NCBI RefSeq assembly: GCF_029581355.1
Contig: NZ_CP120849.1
Coordinates: 4,992,501 to 5,056,500, forward strand
DNA: 64,000 nt
From: Parabacteroides chongii
GTDB taxonomy: Bacteria; Bacteroidota; Bacteroidia; Bacteroidales; Tannerellaceae
Direction: 5' to 3'
The notes beneath the pieces were generated by a model, which was not told where the DNA came from, made no database searches, and saw only the letters and a program-made list of their open reading frames with translations. Both the position numbers and the translations under genes were made by a program. Below are positions 53,043 through 62,796 of the stretch, in pieces; position 1 is the first letter of the stretch; every line of letters begins with the position of its first letter.

Positions 53043-56000
53043 TTACTCTTCCATTATCGCCACTTTCGAGATGACCAAATCCGGTCCGTTCTTTACTTTC
53101 GCTTTCAGACGAAGGATACCGTCGTTGGAGTCTTCACGCATAATATGCAGTTTAACCCATGACTCTTCCTGATCCTGCTTGCCGGATTCGTAATCGCGAC
53201 CTTCGAAAACCAGATATCCCGTACGTCCTTTCTTATCCTTGTCTGCAAAACAAACATATAAAGAACCGATAATTCCCAGCGGACACTCGATAGTCAACTC
53301 CATCTCCTTGCCCTGCCATCCCGGAGATACTTTCCAGGTTGTTTTTTTATTGGCAAATGTCTTGTCCGAATTAGCACAATCGATATATAATAAAGCATTA
53401 CTGAACTCACCCGTTACCGTACTTTTCAGCGGTTCGACAAAAGTAAACATCTTTTGCAGTGAAGGGATATCTTTCTCCAGCGAAGGATTGAAGTCTTCAG
53501 AATCCATATAATGCAATATGCTCTTCTTCAGCTGACGGGCAACCGGATTCTTTTCATCCTTCAGATCAAAGCCGCAGACAACCAGTTTACCCTTACCAAC
53601 TTTCAGCTCAAAGATGGCCGCCAGCTTGTTATTCCGATGGAAATCGTCTACCGGCTGCGCGATCGGTTTATATGCTTCCGGATAATCATTTATATAAAAT
53701 GCCCTCGCATCTTTATAGACAGACTGCCATTGCCAGTCGCTATGAGAATCGGTCGGGAACTCTGCAAACAACGGATGTTTATCGCGTACCACCATGCCGA
53801 TCGTATTCTTTCCCTGACCAGGGAAGAAAGTCAATGACCAGTATAAAGGATAGTAACTGATCTTATCGCATGTTTCCTCCGTACCCAGTGCGGCTGCCTG
53901 CAAAAGAACCTTTCCACCGTTTTCAAGATGCTTTATACAGGCTGCATCCATCCGGTCGGTTACGTAAACAGTTCCAGTCGACTCTTTCTGCCTGTCGGCA
54001 GAAGTATTTACCGACGGATACACCCAGATATTCCAGCGGTTAGCTATCGCCCGTCCCTGCAGACCGACTTCCACCGTCAGCTTCTGAGCCGTAGTTATCT
54101 GTGACAGGTCACAACTAATCTTTCCCCCTAACTCCGAACTTCCGACAGGCCAACGGCGTGAAGCCGTCTCACCGGAAGCGACTAGATTGCTATTCACATC
54201 TTTTATCTTCCAGTAAAGGCCATCCTGCAAATCTTCCGTTCCGTAATGAGCCAGTTGCATCTCGGCAGTAAACGGCTCCTTGTTCTCCCAAACATATTTC
54301 GGCATACGCAGCAAAGTGACCGTCGTATCATGATGTGCCCGGAATTGTTCGGGCGTAGTAATACCTTTACTATCATAAAATACATCCAGCCATCCGATCA
54401 GCGCTTCTCCCTGTCCCTGATAATCCTGCATGCTGAGCAACTGGATTCCGGCACAGGAGGGTGTACGAAGGAAGGATTCTATCTCATATTTATACATGAT
54501 CTGATTGAGCGCACCCGAAGCTGCAACAAACTCCCCATTCTGTTCTTCGATCCTATTCTTACGTGCCTGCTCACGAAACTCTTCCAGGTTACGGGCTTTC
54601 AGGACACCGGTATATTTCTTTATCTCCTCCCATTTGGGATAGACCGGCCATTGTCCGATCTCATGGGAAAGGATCGGTATGTTTGACTGGGAATAAACAT
54701 CCTCAAAGTCCCATGCCGTGGAAGCTCCTCCGCGTAAACCGCGTGTTGCGCCCAACTTATCGATATAATGCGTGACCATATACTGATCGACTGGCATGAT
54801 CTTACGGGCAGTCGATACGGCATACAAACGGCGGGAATCCTTTGCACGTAAAGGCTTTATCCATGATTCCATCACTTCAAAATCGGAATTACCCAACTCG
54901 TTACCGATACATTGCATCACAAAAGAGGGATGATTGCCGTAAGCATTGATCATACGGTGCAGTTCCTGTTTTACATAACGGTCGGCAGACGGATTTTTTC
55001 CCAGTCCCTGTGGATGACCTTTCGTATCCATTTCTTTCCGTTCCTTTTGTTCGACAGACATCCACCAGTCTATCCAGATCGTTTCTGCCTGGATATAGAT
55101 ACCGATCCGGTCGGCAGCCACAAAAGCAGCTTCGGGAGGACACCAGGAATGGAAACGGACATGGTTCAATCCGTAATCTTTATAGATACGGAAGATACGT
55201 TCCCAATCCTCTACCTTACAGGAAGGATAACCGGTCAATGGGAAATGAACACAATCGAGATTTCCGCGCAGGAATACCGGTTTTCCGTTGATCTGTATCT
55301 TCGACTTGGAAGAAGTTACTTCACGGAAGCCAAATTCTATCTCACGGGTATCGTATGTTTTCTTTTTATCCTGTACGGTAACTTTCAATCGATACAGATT
55401 CGGGGTAACATCATTCCACAGCTTGATGCCGGCGGGCATCGCCGCCTGGAAGTCCAGCACATTCGCACCTTTCTGTAAAAGTTGTTCAGTTATCCGGCTA
55501 AAAACGACCGCTCCACTCTCCCGCTCCGTCAGTTGCCAGGAGATACGGGTATCCACTTTCTTAGCAGATGTGTTCATGATCGTATCTGTTACCTGCAGAG
55601 TACAGGGAGAAACCTTGGTAAATACTTGCGGATTGGAGAAATGGATGGCTTCGACAGCTTTCAACTGTAGGCGGCCAACTGCACCATTCCAGATACTTTG
55701 TGTATATTCGGTATACACATGCCCTTTATCGCCGATATTATAGATCAGATCGTTATTGATACGGATCGTCAACCGGTGTTTTCCGGGAGACAAATAACCG
55801 AGATCATGGTAATGGGGAGTGGAGAGTGCATCCTGTACGGATACTTCTTTTCCATCGACAAAAACACGTGATTCCCATAAGACCCGTTCCAGTTCCATCC
55901 GGATGCGTTTTCCATTCCATTCGGATGGGATTTCAATTTCTCTCGAATACCAGGCAGGACCATAATATTTATAAGCACGTGTAAGGATACCGAAATCGGA

Positions 56001-56225
56001 GCCGGACGTTTTTTCACCATAATGCGCTTCATCGGTTGTTCCCGGTAAAGTTATATGATCGGTAAAAGAGGTTCCCTGCCAGTTTTCTTTCAACCCTTTG
56101 TCTTCGGGATCGAGCTTAAACTGCCAGGAACCGCTTAAAGATTGATTGTTTTGTATCTGTGCAAAAGCCGATATGCACCAATTGGCTACTAAAAAAAAGA
56201 TTACTTTAGAGAGTTTTTTGTTCAT
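53043..56225 (-). CDS. GH2 glycoside hydrolase with C-terminal extra modules
   Basis: A 1060-residue secreted protein. The GH2 N-terminal sugar-binding domain (WQFKLDPEDKG...YYGPAWYSREIEIP) is followed by an Ig-like domain and the barrel with acid/base E443 (CIGNELGNSD) and nucleophile E522 (SHEIGQWPVY). About 450 further residues contain two more beta-rich or Rossmann-like segments, including VGKGKLVVCGFDL and GKVLLQAAALGTEE. The subgroup differs from the two other GH2s here and its specificity (beta-galactosidase, beta-glucuronidase or other) is not assigned. It starts 34 bases after the GH31 gene, so they form one unit. Confidence 0.8.
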   Translation of the reverse strand: MNKKLSKVIFFLVANWCISAFAQIQNNQSLSGSWQFKLDPEDKGLKENWQGTSFTDHITLPGTTDEAHYGEKTSGSDFGILTRAYKYYGPAWYSREIEIPSEWNGKRIRMELERVLWESRVFVDGKEVSVQDALSTPHYHDLGYLSPGKHRLTIRINNDLIYNIGDKGHVYTEYTQSIWNGAVGRLQLKAVEAIHFSNPQVFTKVSPCTLQVTDTIMNTSAKKVDTRISWQLTERESGAVVFSRITEQLLQKGANVLDFQAAMPAGIKLWNDVTPNLYRLKVTVQDKKKTYDTREIEFGFREVTSSKSKIQINGKPVFLRGNLDCVHFPLTGYPSCKVEDWERIFRIYKDYGLNHVRFHSWCPPEAAFVAADRIGIYIQAETIWIDWWMSVEQKERKEMDTKGHPQGLGKNPSADRYVKQELHRMINAYGNHPSFVMQCIGNELGNSDFEVMESWIKPLRAKDSRRLYAVSTARKIMPVDQYMVTHYIDKLGATRGLRGGASTAWDFEDVYSQSNIPILSHEIGQWPVYPKWEEIKKYTGVLKARNLEEFREQARKNRIEEQNGEFVAASGALNQIMYKYEIESFLRTPSCAGIQLLSMQDYQGQGEALIGWLDVFYDSKGITTPEQFRAHHDTTVTLLRMPKYVWENKEPFTAEMQLAHYGTEDLQDGLYWKIKDVNSNLVASGETASRRWPVGSSELGGKISCDLSQITTAQKLTVEVGLQGRAIANRWNIWVYPSVNTSADRQKESTGTVYVTDRMDAACIKHLENGGKVLLQAAALGTEETCDKISYYPLYWSLTFFPGQGKNTIGMVVRDKHPLFAEFPTDSHSDWQWQSVYKDARAFYINDYPEAYKPIAQPVDDFHRNNKLAAIFELKVGKGKLVVCGFDLKDEKNPVARQLKKSILHYMDSEDFNPSLEKDIPSLQKMFTFVEPLKSTVTGEFSNALLYIDCANSDKTFANKKTTWKVSPGWQGKEMELTIECPLGIIGSLYVCFADKDKKGRTGYLVFEGRDYESGKQDQEESWVKLHIMREDSNDGILRLKAKVKNGPDLVISKVAIMEE

Positions 56226-56259
56226 ATGTATTTTGTTATTGTCAAAAGTAAATGTAACC

Positions 56260-58401
56260 TTATTTGGTCATAAACCGGAAATTATACTCACTGAATGACC
56301 AAACTTGTTTTCCCTTCGGAAGAACAGCCTTACCCTTCTTTTTGCCTTTTTTGTCGACCGTAACAGTCAAGTCGATGCGGGTATACTCACCTTTTTCGAA
56401 ATCATAGGATGAACCGTCATCATCATAAAGAGAATAGGTTGCCGGTTTATTTCCGTAGTGGCGTACTTCCAACGGATATTTCCTATCCTCAAACTTCGCC
56501 ATAGCAGGCCATAAAGGAATTATACCGCCATCCTTTACATAAACAGGAATATGACGGCCGGGAGCTACCGTTATTACTTCTCCTTCACCGGCAAACTCTC
56601 CGGTATAGAAATCAAACCATTTTCCTTGGGGCAAAACCACTTTGCGCTCTTTCTCTCCGGCAAACAACGGAGCTACCAGGATATTCTCTCCTACCATAAA
56701 CTGATCTTTCACTTCCCGGCGGATAGCCATTGCATATGGATTGTCCGTCGCATCCAGTTGTCCTTCTACCGTCTGTACTTCAGCCGCATATCCCTCTTCC
56801 AGGTTCATCGCCCGAACCGGAGGTGTCCCGTAAAAAGCATAATCAGCAAACGCGGTATATAAATAAGGAATCAATTGGATACGCAACAATGCTATTTCAC
56901 GAATGTCGTCCTCTACATCCGTAAACGTCCACGGCTTCGTACCATCCGCCCAGGCGTTCAGTTGTGCTATCGGCGAGAAACAAACCGTCTGCATCCGTCG
57001 GAGCCACTCTTCCGATGTCTTGGAAGAACGAACTTCCGGTGTCCACAATACCCCGATAAAAGAACTGTTTATCAATGCCGTAATAAAACCCCGATGATCG
57101 TAATAATCATTATACAATACATATGGATAGGCATTCGTCCCTGCATTACCGGCACGCACCTGTCCGTAGGTACGCATATTCTTCTCACGATACATCTTTA
57201 CGGTTGCCTGCTGCATCAGCGAACCATACAGGTTACGGAGCTGTTCCGCCGGAATACCGGAAGGGAAAGTAGCTACATCCGGCCAAAGCCAGGAATCATA
57301 TCCGTCGTTTTCATCCATCTTATAACCGCTGATACCGAGATCGAGCTGGTGCTTGCGGAAATGATCGGTCATGATCTTACAGGCTTCCGGCATGGAATAG
57401 TCAGGCACTTCGCCCAACCAAACGGTATGCGAACCGGTATAGGGCTTTATCTTGTCATATACCTCGCTATGCTTGGATACATACGGATTCATCCACAGAT
57501 TCAACCGGATATTCTTATCCAGCATATCCTTTACAAAACCGGGAGCATCCGGAAAACGCCCCTTGTCCCACTCGTAGGTACACGGATAGGCTTTGCTATG
57601 CCATCCCGGTTCAAGCCCGATCACAGACAGAGGGAATCCCCGTTTCTCAAACTCATCGACTTCCGTTTTCACATCTTTGTCGGTAAACAAAGTCGGTGTA
57701 CGATGCCAGAACCCGAGTCCCCACCGCGGAGGTAAAGCCCCTCCCCCGTTATACAGGTTGTAACGGCGGACAACATCCAGCATCGTCGGACCGGCAAAAA
57801 ATACCATTTCCACACCTTCGGCGGGAACCAATACTTCTATATTATCTGAATAGGGCTGTGCGGGCCAGGTCCGGTCAGTATTACGATCCTGTTCTTCGGG
57901 AGCATTCGGACCTTTGCGGACGGCAGTTCCTACCCAAAGATCTATGTAACGGGCCGAATTGATCAATACACCGTATCCGCGCGAAGAGATAAAGAAAGGA
58001 ACCGGTGCATGGGTACGTCCGTTGTCGCTGCCGGTATAATGGTCCATGTGAAGCCGCATGATCCTTCCGCGTTGTTCAACAGTTTTAAAGTTAAGTCCCA
58101 GTCCGAATATCTTCTCCTCCTTTTCCAAAGGAAAGCTGATATACGTTTTACCATCTCTCAATTCCACCTTCACATCGGCGGGAGATATCGGCAAAACACC
58201 TTCCGGCATCTGTTGAAGAGCCTCTTTTTTCGGTGTGATATCGAGTTCACTTAACAGGTTGATTTTCTCCGGTTTTCCGACAGATAGTTTCCAAACTCCG
58301 GCGTACTCACCAGTGCTCCAATCTTTCGAAGCGACATTCGATTGAGCAAAAGAAACAGCCACGTAACCAATAGCTGCAAATAATAAGGTAAGTTTTCTCA
58401 T
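56260..58401 (-). CDS. GH31 glycoside hydrolase (possible alpha-N-acetylgalactosaminidase subgroup)
   Basis: A 713-residue secreted GH31 enzyme with signal peptide AAIGYVAVSFAQ. The N-terminal beta domain (EEKIFGLGLNFKTVEQRG) precedes the (beta/alpha)8 barrel, with PRWGLGFWHRTPTLF, VIGLEPGWHSKAYP and the nucleophile D363 in GYKMDENDGYDSW. A distinct acid/base region (VLYNDYYDHRGF) replaces the usual RSxxxGSQR motif of alpha-glucosidases. The KMDEND variant and YND segment recall the Nag31 branch, which removes alpha-GalNAc; this is a judgement from memory and needs a phylogeny. It precedes and is coupled to the GH2 at 53043. Blood-group-A or mucin-core GalNAc would fit the GH101 context. Confidence 0.75.
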   Translation of the reverse strand: MRKLTLLFAAIGYVAVSFAQSNVASKDWSTGEYAGVWKLSVGKPEKINLLSELDITPKKEALQQMPEGVLPISPADVKVELRDGKTYISFPLEKEEKIFGLGLNFKTVEQRGRIMRLHMDHYTGSDNGRTHAPVPFFISSRGYGVLINSARYIDLWVGTAVRKGPNAPEEQDRNTDRTWPAQPYSDNIEVLVPAEGVEMVFFAGPTMLDVVRRYNLYNGGGALPPRWGLGFWHRTPTLFTDKDVKTEVDEFEKRGFPLSVIGLEPGWHSKAYPCTYEWDKGRFPDAPGFVKDMLDKNIRLNLWMNPYVSKHSEVYDKIKPYTGSHTVWLGEVPDYSMPEACKIMTDHFRKHQLDLGISGYKMDENDGYDSWLWPDVATFPSGIPAEQLRNLYGSLMQQATVKMYREKNMRTYGQVRAGNAGTNAYPYVLYNDYYDHRGFITALINSSFIGVLWTPEVRSSKTSEEWLRRMQTVCFSPIAQLNAWADGTKPWTFTDVEDDIREIALLRIQLIPYLYTAFADYAFYGTPPVRAMNLEEGYAAEVQTVEGQLDATDNPYAMAIRREVKDQFMVGENILVAPLFAGEKERKVVLPQGKWFDFYTGEFAGEGEVITVAPGRHIPVYVKDGGIIPLWPAMAKFEDRKYPLEVRHYGNKPATYSLYDDDGSSYDFEKGEYTRIDLTVTVDKKGKKKGKAVLPKGKQVWSFSEYNFRFMTK

Positions 58402-58648
58402 GATATTGTGTTCTACATATTTAGATGCAAAATAAAACTATTTAATCAGAATAACAAATGGATGGGAGATATTAAAAGATGGATAATATTGTGATCGGTT
58501 TAATCTTTATACGAAAGGCTTATTTCTTCCTTATCTTCTGCATTTTGTATCCTTTAATTTTGTACCTTGGTTAAATTGAATTAGTATGGGGTCTTTTTCT
58601 ATTTTGCATGTATATAAATAGAAAAAGACTCCCTTTCTATAATTGAAT
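58402..58648. terminator. Intergenic with stem-loop at 58588-58633
   Basis: GGG-N-TCTTTTTCTATTT (58588-58605) pairs with AAATAGAAAAAGA-N-CCC (58617-58633), just downstream of the GH2 stop at 58649. No long T-run follows on the minus strand. The part next to 58402 is AT-rich and probably holds the GH31 promoter (TATTTTGC). Confidence 0.5.
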
Positions 58649-61600
58649 TTATTTTACATACAACATAACTGTTCCGCCAATCGTATCTCCCTTCTTTAAC
58701 GGTTTCCGGAACGGAGCATAATAACTGCCCAGGAACATTTCATTTCCTGCCGTGACGAAATCGGCAACCAGGAAACGGATACGGTCTTTTTCCAGCCATG
58801 AACGCCAGTGTTGTTTTCCGTTGGAAACAGCTGTTACCTTATTTCCTGAATGGTCTGTCAGACCGGCATACCAAATGTTTCGGCGGGTTGAACGGAAATC
58901 GTTACTTCCCAACTCATTATAATCCAGGCTCCAGGACCAGCTCGGTTCCACACGGGGATCCAGACGGGCGGGCAGACCGGAATAGAACAACTCTGCCTCT
59001 CCTACCGGACGGCTGATATGGTCGTCGGGATAAACGCTCCACAAACCGTCACGCCGCCAGAATGTTTTATCGAATGCAGCGGGAGCCTCGAAGACCAGTC
59101 CCCACTGACGGGGATTCACGTCTGCCAGCGCATCGAAAGAATAGCTGACGGAAAGTTTTCCTCCGACATTGACAGTCAGCTTATAACTTCCCTCAAACTC
59201 CTTATAGCTTCCTTTAACGGTAACAACAACGTTCTCTCCTTCTTTGACAGCATCTATCTCCGTCGGTTTCCATTCGGTACAGATATCATTAAACAAAGGC
59301 GTGTTTGCATTATGATTCGGGAAGCAACCTCCGCCATTCAAAGGCAATGCCATCAGCCATGGACCTCCGTTCAGTATCTCCTGTTTTCCCTGCTTTAGAG
59401 ACAGGATTTGTCCGGTCGTACGGCTCACCTCGCAGGAGAAGTTCTTACCCGTAATACGGTAAACGTCATTGCTCTTCTTCAGTTGAGTAGCTGATGATTG
59501 CAGTTCCGGCAATTCGTTCTGGACCTGTTTACCGACCGGAATGATATATTCATCGGCAACAAAGCCACGCGGATCGGTGAATGAAAGATAAAGTTCGTTC
59601 GCTTTATCCGGATTTTCGATCGGGATACGTATCAGCCCATTCTCTCCCGGTCGGATCGAAGCAAAAGAGATACCCTGCTCCTCCCCGTATTTCCAACGGA
59701 TCTGCAACTCGCTGAAATCCGTATATGTATATCTGTTTTCCAATGCGATGGTCAGTTCCTTAGCCGGAGACAATTGTGCGGTATGTACCCGTACAGGACT
59801 GTATATCTTCTTCATATCCCAATATTCCGGTTTCGGACGACGCCATCCGTCGATCGGTCCCCATGGCCCGTAACCGACCGCATCTCCGTTCGGCATTTGG
59901 AAAATATCGTCGATACCCGACCAAATGGAACCACCCAGTACACCGTCTGTCTTATACATATTATCCCATGTCGGAGACAAAGCCAGTGCCCAGTCACTGC
60001 GCACGCCCGGGTCTGTAACCAGTTCGCTCCGGTTATATACATTCAGATGGCAATACTCGCCATATACCATCGGGCGGTCACTTTTGGCTGCAACTTTATA
60101 TCCGTCCGGTCCCGGATAATGAATATTCGCTATCGGTGCCGTACTTCCCTGATTATTGAAGCCACCGTATGCCTGGTCGTGGAACGTATGCGGACGTGTA
60201 GGGTCTGCCTTTTTCACATAGACTTCCACCTGGGCAAACTCCTTGTTCCAGTAAGATTCATTAGCCATCGACCAGAAGATCACAGAAGGATGATTCCGGT
60301 AAAAATGAATGGTTTCCATATTTGCCTGCAAGACATACGGATAATATTTGCTATCCTGGTAATCGAGTGTTTTCCAGTTTTCGTTGGCATGATGGCCGAT
60401 CCAGCAGACAGGTGCTTCTACCTCGACGAACATACCCAGTTCATCGCAAATCTGAAGCAATTCCTCACAGGGAGGATAATGCGAAGTACGGATAAAGTTA
60501 CAGTTTGCCGCACGGTATAATTCCACATCTTTCCGTTCCAGCTCGGGAGTCATGACACGACCCGTAAGCGGGTGCGCTTCATGACGGCAGACACCTCTCA
60601 GTTTCACCGGTGTTCCGTTTACCAGCAGACGGTTGCCAACGATCTGTACCTCCCGGAAACCGAAGCGTTTCTCAATCTGTTCAGTCGTACGGTCACCAGT
60701 ACTCAATTCAATCTTCATCGTATATAAATGGGGATGCTCATTGTCCCATTTCTGCGGATCACGTACTTTTCCTATCAGCCAACCGTTCCATGTCTCGCCC
60801 GGAGCCAATGAAGGAATCTGCTGGTCCAGCACAACCGGCAGTCCGGCAATGGAGAGACGGGCAGCTATATTCTCTTCAGCTTCTTTCCCGGAGTTCGTTA
60901 CTGCCAGGTAGACTTTTAAGTCGGCATCCTTATATTTTTCATCCAGGTCCGTTACAATACGTATATCAGATATATGTACATCCGGGACGGTAAAAAGCGT
61001 CACTTTACGAGTGATACCGCCAAGTTGGTGAGCGGCATACTGCGTCAGGCTACCCAGCATATCGGCAAGCGATTCGCTACGGACTTTCAGAGCCAACCGG
61101 TTCGTACCTGCTCGCAATGCCGGTGTAGCATCCAGTTCAAACGCAGTCATACCTCCCATGTGGGTACCTATTTCTTGTCCGTTCAGCCAGACGGTACATT
61201 CGCTGGAGACACCGTCGAAACGCAGCTTCACCTGTTTTCCTTTCCAGTCGGCAGGTAAGGTAAATGTAGTCATGTATCCTCCGAATCCGGCCGAATCGAC
61301 CTTGAAGCCCTGCATCGACCACTGCCCCGGTACAACGACCGGATGCCATTCCCCTGCTTCAGCCTCCCGGTTCTGAAAACCGGCTTTCGGGGAAGGATTG
61401 AACTGCCAGGTCCCGTTCAACGAAAGAACCGGATCATATACGCCCGGAACACTGTAAGGTACAGCCGTATAAACCGGCAAATGTTCTTCTGCATTCACTG
61501 TCGTATCCACCCGGTAACTTTGCGTATGTATCAATGCCTGTTTCTGGTCGCCCTCGAATGGAATCGGTTTCTTCGGGTTGGAAGAATACAGATTCAGTTC

Positions 61601-62068
61601 GGACACCAGTGCATTCGGACCTTTCAATACTTCGAAAACCAACACCAGCTGCCCGTAAGCAAATGCTTTCTTCGGCAGGTCGATGCGGTAACGTTGTTCT
61701 TTTCCTTTTTCCAGCAGAACAGGAGCCTGTACTTCGTTTCCATCGGCAACGATCCGTTGCTGACGCTCATTGTCAGAGAGATAAACGACCTCCAACTGGT
61801 AGTCAGCCTGGATATCCATCCGGTCGAAAGCATAAATAACGGTTCCTCCGAAATTGCATGTCCGTGCCGTGGCACTTCCGCCTATTTCGTCGGGCATCGT
61901 ATAATTATCGCCTTTTACCAAAAACGGCTGTTTGCCGTCCATACCGCAATCGTTGGAAGCGACCGGGTACAAGGAAGTAGTCTGTGCACTTATTGTCAGG
62001 ACAGAGAGTAATATTATCAAGGTGCTTAGAAGAGGCATTCTATGCCTGGATTGTTCAAGGTTATTCAT
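58649..62068 (-). CDS. GH2 glycoside hydrolase with extra N-terminal module
   Basis: A 1139-residue protein; the ATG at 62068 is preferred to a TTG at 62098. The signal peptide is PLLSTLIILLSVLTISAQ. A beta-rich N-terminal module (about residues 30-190, GKQPFLVKGDNYTMPDEIGG) resembles malectin-like carbohydrate-binding domains, though no firm family is claimed. The GH2 core then closely parallels the 24359 enzyme (TWQFNPSPKAGFQ, GGMTAFELD). The acid/base is E604 (WSMANES, with A for the usual G) and the nucleophile E671 (VYGEYCHL). Beta-galactosidase is most likely. It is the first gene of module 4 and is monocistronic or followed weakly by GH31. Confidence 0.83.
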   Translation of the reverse strand: MNNLEQSRHRMPLLSTLIILLSVLTISAQTTSLYPVASNDCGMDGKQPFLVKGDNYTMPDEIGGSATARTCNFGGTVIYAFDRMDIQADYQLEVVYLSDNERQQRIVADGNEVQAPVLLEKGKEQRYRIDLPKKAFAYGQLVLVFEVLKGPNALVSELNLYSSNPKKPIPFEGDQKQALIHTQSYRVDTTVNAEEHLPVYTAVPYSVPGVYDPVLSLNGTWQFNPSPKAGFQNREAEAGEWHPVVVPGQWSMQGFKVDSAGFGGYMTTFTLPADWKGKQVKLRFDGVSSECTVWLNGQEIGTHMGGMTAFELDATPALRAGTNRLALKVRSESLADMLGSLTQYAAHQLGGITRKVTLFTVPDVHISDIRIVTDLDEKYKDADLKVYLAVTNSGKEAEENIAARLSIAGLPVVLDQQIPSLAPGETWNGWLIGKVRDPQKWDNEHPHLYTMKIELSTGDRTTEQIEKRFGFREVQIVGNRLLVNGTPVKLRGVCRHEAHPLTGRVMTPELERKDVELYRAANCNFIRTSHYPPCEELLQICDELGMFVEVEAPVCWIGHHANENWKTLDYQDSKYYPYVLQANMETIHFYRNHPSVIFWSMANESYWNKEFAQVEVYVKKADPTRPHTFHDQAYGGFNNQGSTAPIANIHYPGPDGYKVAAKSDRPMVYGEYCHLNVYNRSELVTDPGVRSDWALALSPTWDNMYKTDGVLGGSIWSGIDDIFQMPNGDAVGYGPWGPIDGWRRPKPEYWDMKKIYSPVRVHTAQLSPAKELTIALENRYTYTDFSELQIRWKYGEEQGISFASIRPGENGLIRIPIENPDKANELYLSFTDPRGFVADEYIIPVGKQVQNELPELQSSATQLKKSNDVYRITGKNFSCEVSRTTGQILSLKQGKQEILNGGPWLMALPLNGGGCFPNHNANTPLFNDICTEWKPTEIDAVKEGENVVVTVKGSYKEFEGSYKLTVNVGGKLSVSYSFDALADVNPRQWGLVFEAPAAFDKTFWRRDGLWSVYPDDHISRPVGEAELFYSGLPARLDPRVEPSWSWSLDYNELGSNDFRSTRRNIWYAGLTDHSGNKVTAVSNGKQHWRSWLEKDRIRFLVADFVTAGNEMFLGSYYAPFRKPLKKGDTIGGTVMLYVK

Positions 62069-62098
62069 TCCGCTTTTGTTTAATATTTCATACTGCAA

Positions 62099-62456
62099 TA
62101 TTACAAATATCCGGCAGCTTACCCTCTATATATTATAAATGAAAAGAGAAGCGTGAGGGAACTATTCTTTCATAAAGATGTACAAAACGGAACTGTCCGC
62201 CATAAACATCCAACCGCCTCTTTCCCAATTTATGGCTTTATTTCATAATAATAATGTATTATCAAAGAATAATCAAGAAGTATAGTGTTTTATCCAAATT
62301 GTTTCCGTTACTTTGCATCAGAAACAATAAGAGATTTATTTCGATCTTACTCTAACATGTATCTTTCCGGTTCTCAAACACCGGGCATTTCCATCTCTGA
62401 TAAAGACCTTCCTAAAGTTTTATTGTTAAATTATTAATTTTTTTATTTTTATATTT
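62099..62456. promoter_or_regulatory. Divergent promoter region, GH2 and RRM genes
   Basis: A 358-base AT-rich stretch with no ORF. TTACTTTGC at 62308-62316 is a likely -7 element for the RRM gene, giving a leader of about 135 bases, long for a small gene and open to post-transcriptional control. A minus-strand GATATTTGTAAT close to 62110 may serve the GH2 gene. Confidence 0.45.
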
Positions 62457-62702
62457 ATGAACATGTATATTGGTAACCTTAGCTACAATGTTAAGGAATC
62501 AGATTTGAGAGATGTAATGGAAGAGTTTGGAACAGTTGATTCTGTAAAACTTATTGTAGACCGCGACACAAGAAGATCAAAAGGTTTTGCTTTTGTTGAA
62601 ATGCCTGAAAACTCGGAAGCTATGAAAGCTATCAACGAATTGAACGGTGCAGAATACGAAGGACGCGCCATGGTTGTCAAAGAAGCACTTCCAAGAAATT
62701 AA
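62457..62702 (+). CDS. Short RRM-type RNA-binding protein
   Basis: An 81-residue protein consisting of one RNA-recognition motif. RNP2 is MYIGNL (residues 3-8) and RNP1 is KGFAFVEM (42-49), with the expected beta-alpha-beta spacing. There is no glycine-rich tail. Such single-RRM proteins are abundant in Bacteroidetes, which lack Hfq in many species, and members have been shown to alter expression of PUL genes in B. thetaiotaomicron. It sits beside the PUL but is divergent from it, with a long leader and its own terminator. Start could be the first or third codon (both ATG). Global regulator status is inferred. Confidence 0.93.
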   Translation: MNMYIGNLSYNVKESDLRDVMEEFGTVDSVKLIVDRDTRRSKGFAFVEMPENSEAMKAINELNGAEYEGRAMVVKEALPRN

Positions 62703-62735
62703 TTGACTGACATATTATTGTTAATACATCAATAG

Positions 62736-62766
62736 AAAAAGGATATCTGTAACAGATATCCTTTTT
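62736..62766 (+). terminator. Intrinsic terminator of the RRM gene
   Basis: AAAAAGGATATCTGT (62736-62750) and ACAGATATCCTTTTT (62752-62766) are perfect arms with a T-run; it can also serve the convergent permease gene ending at 62797. Confidence 0.85.
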
Positions 62767-62796
62767 TGTTTTTATATGCGTACTTTGCAACCTGTA

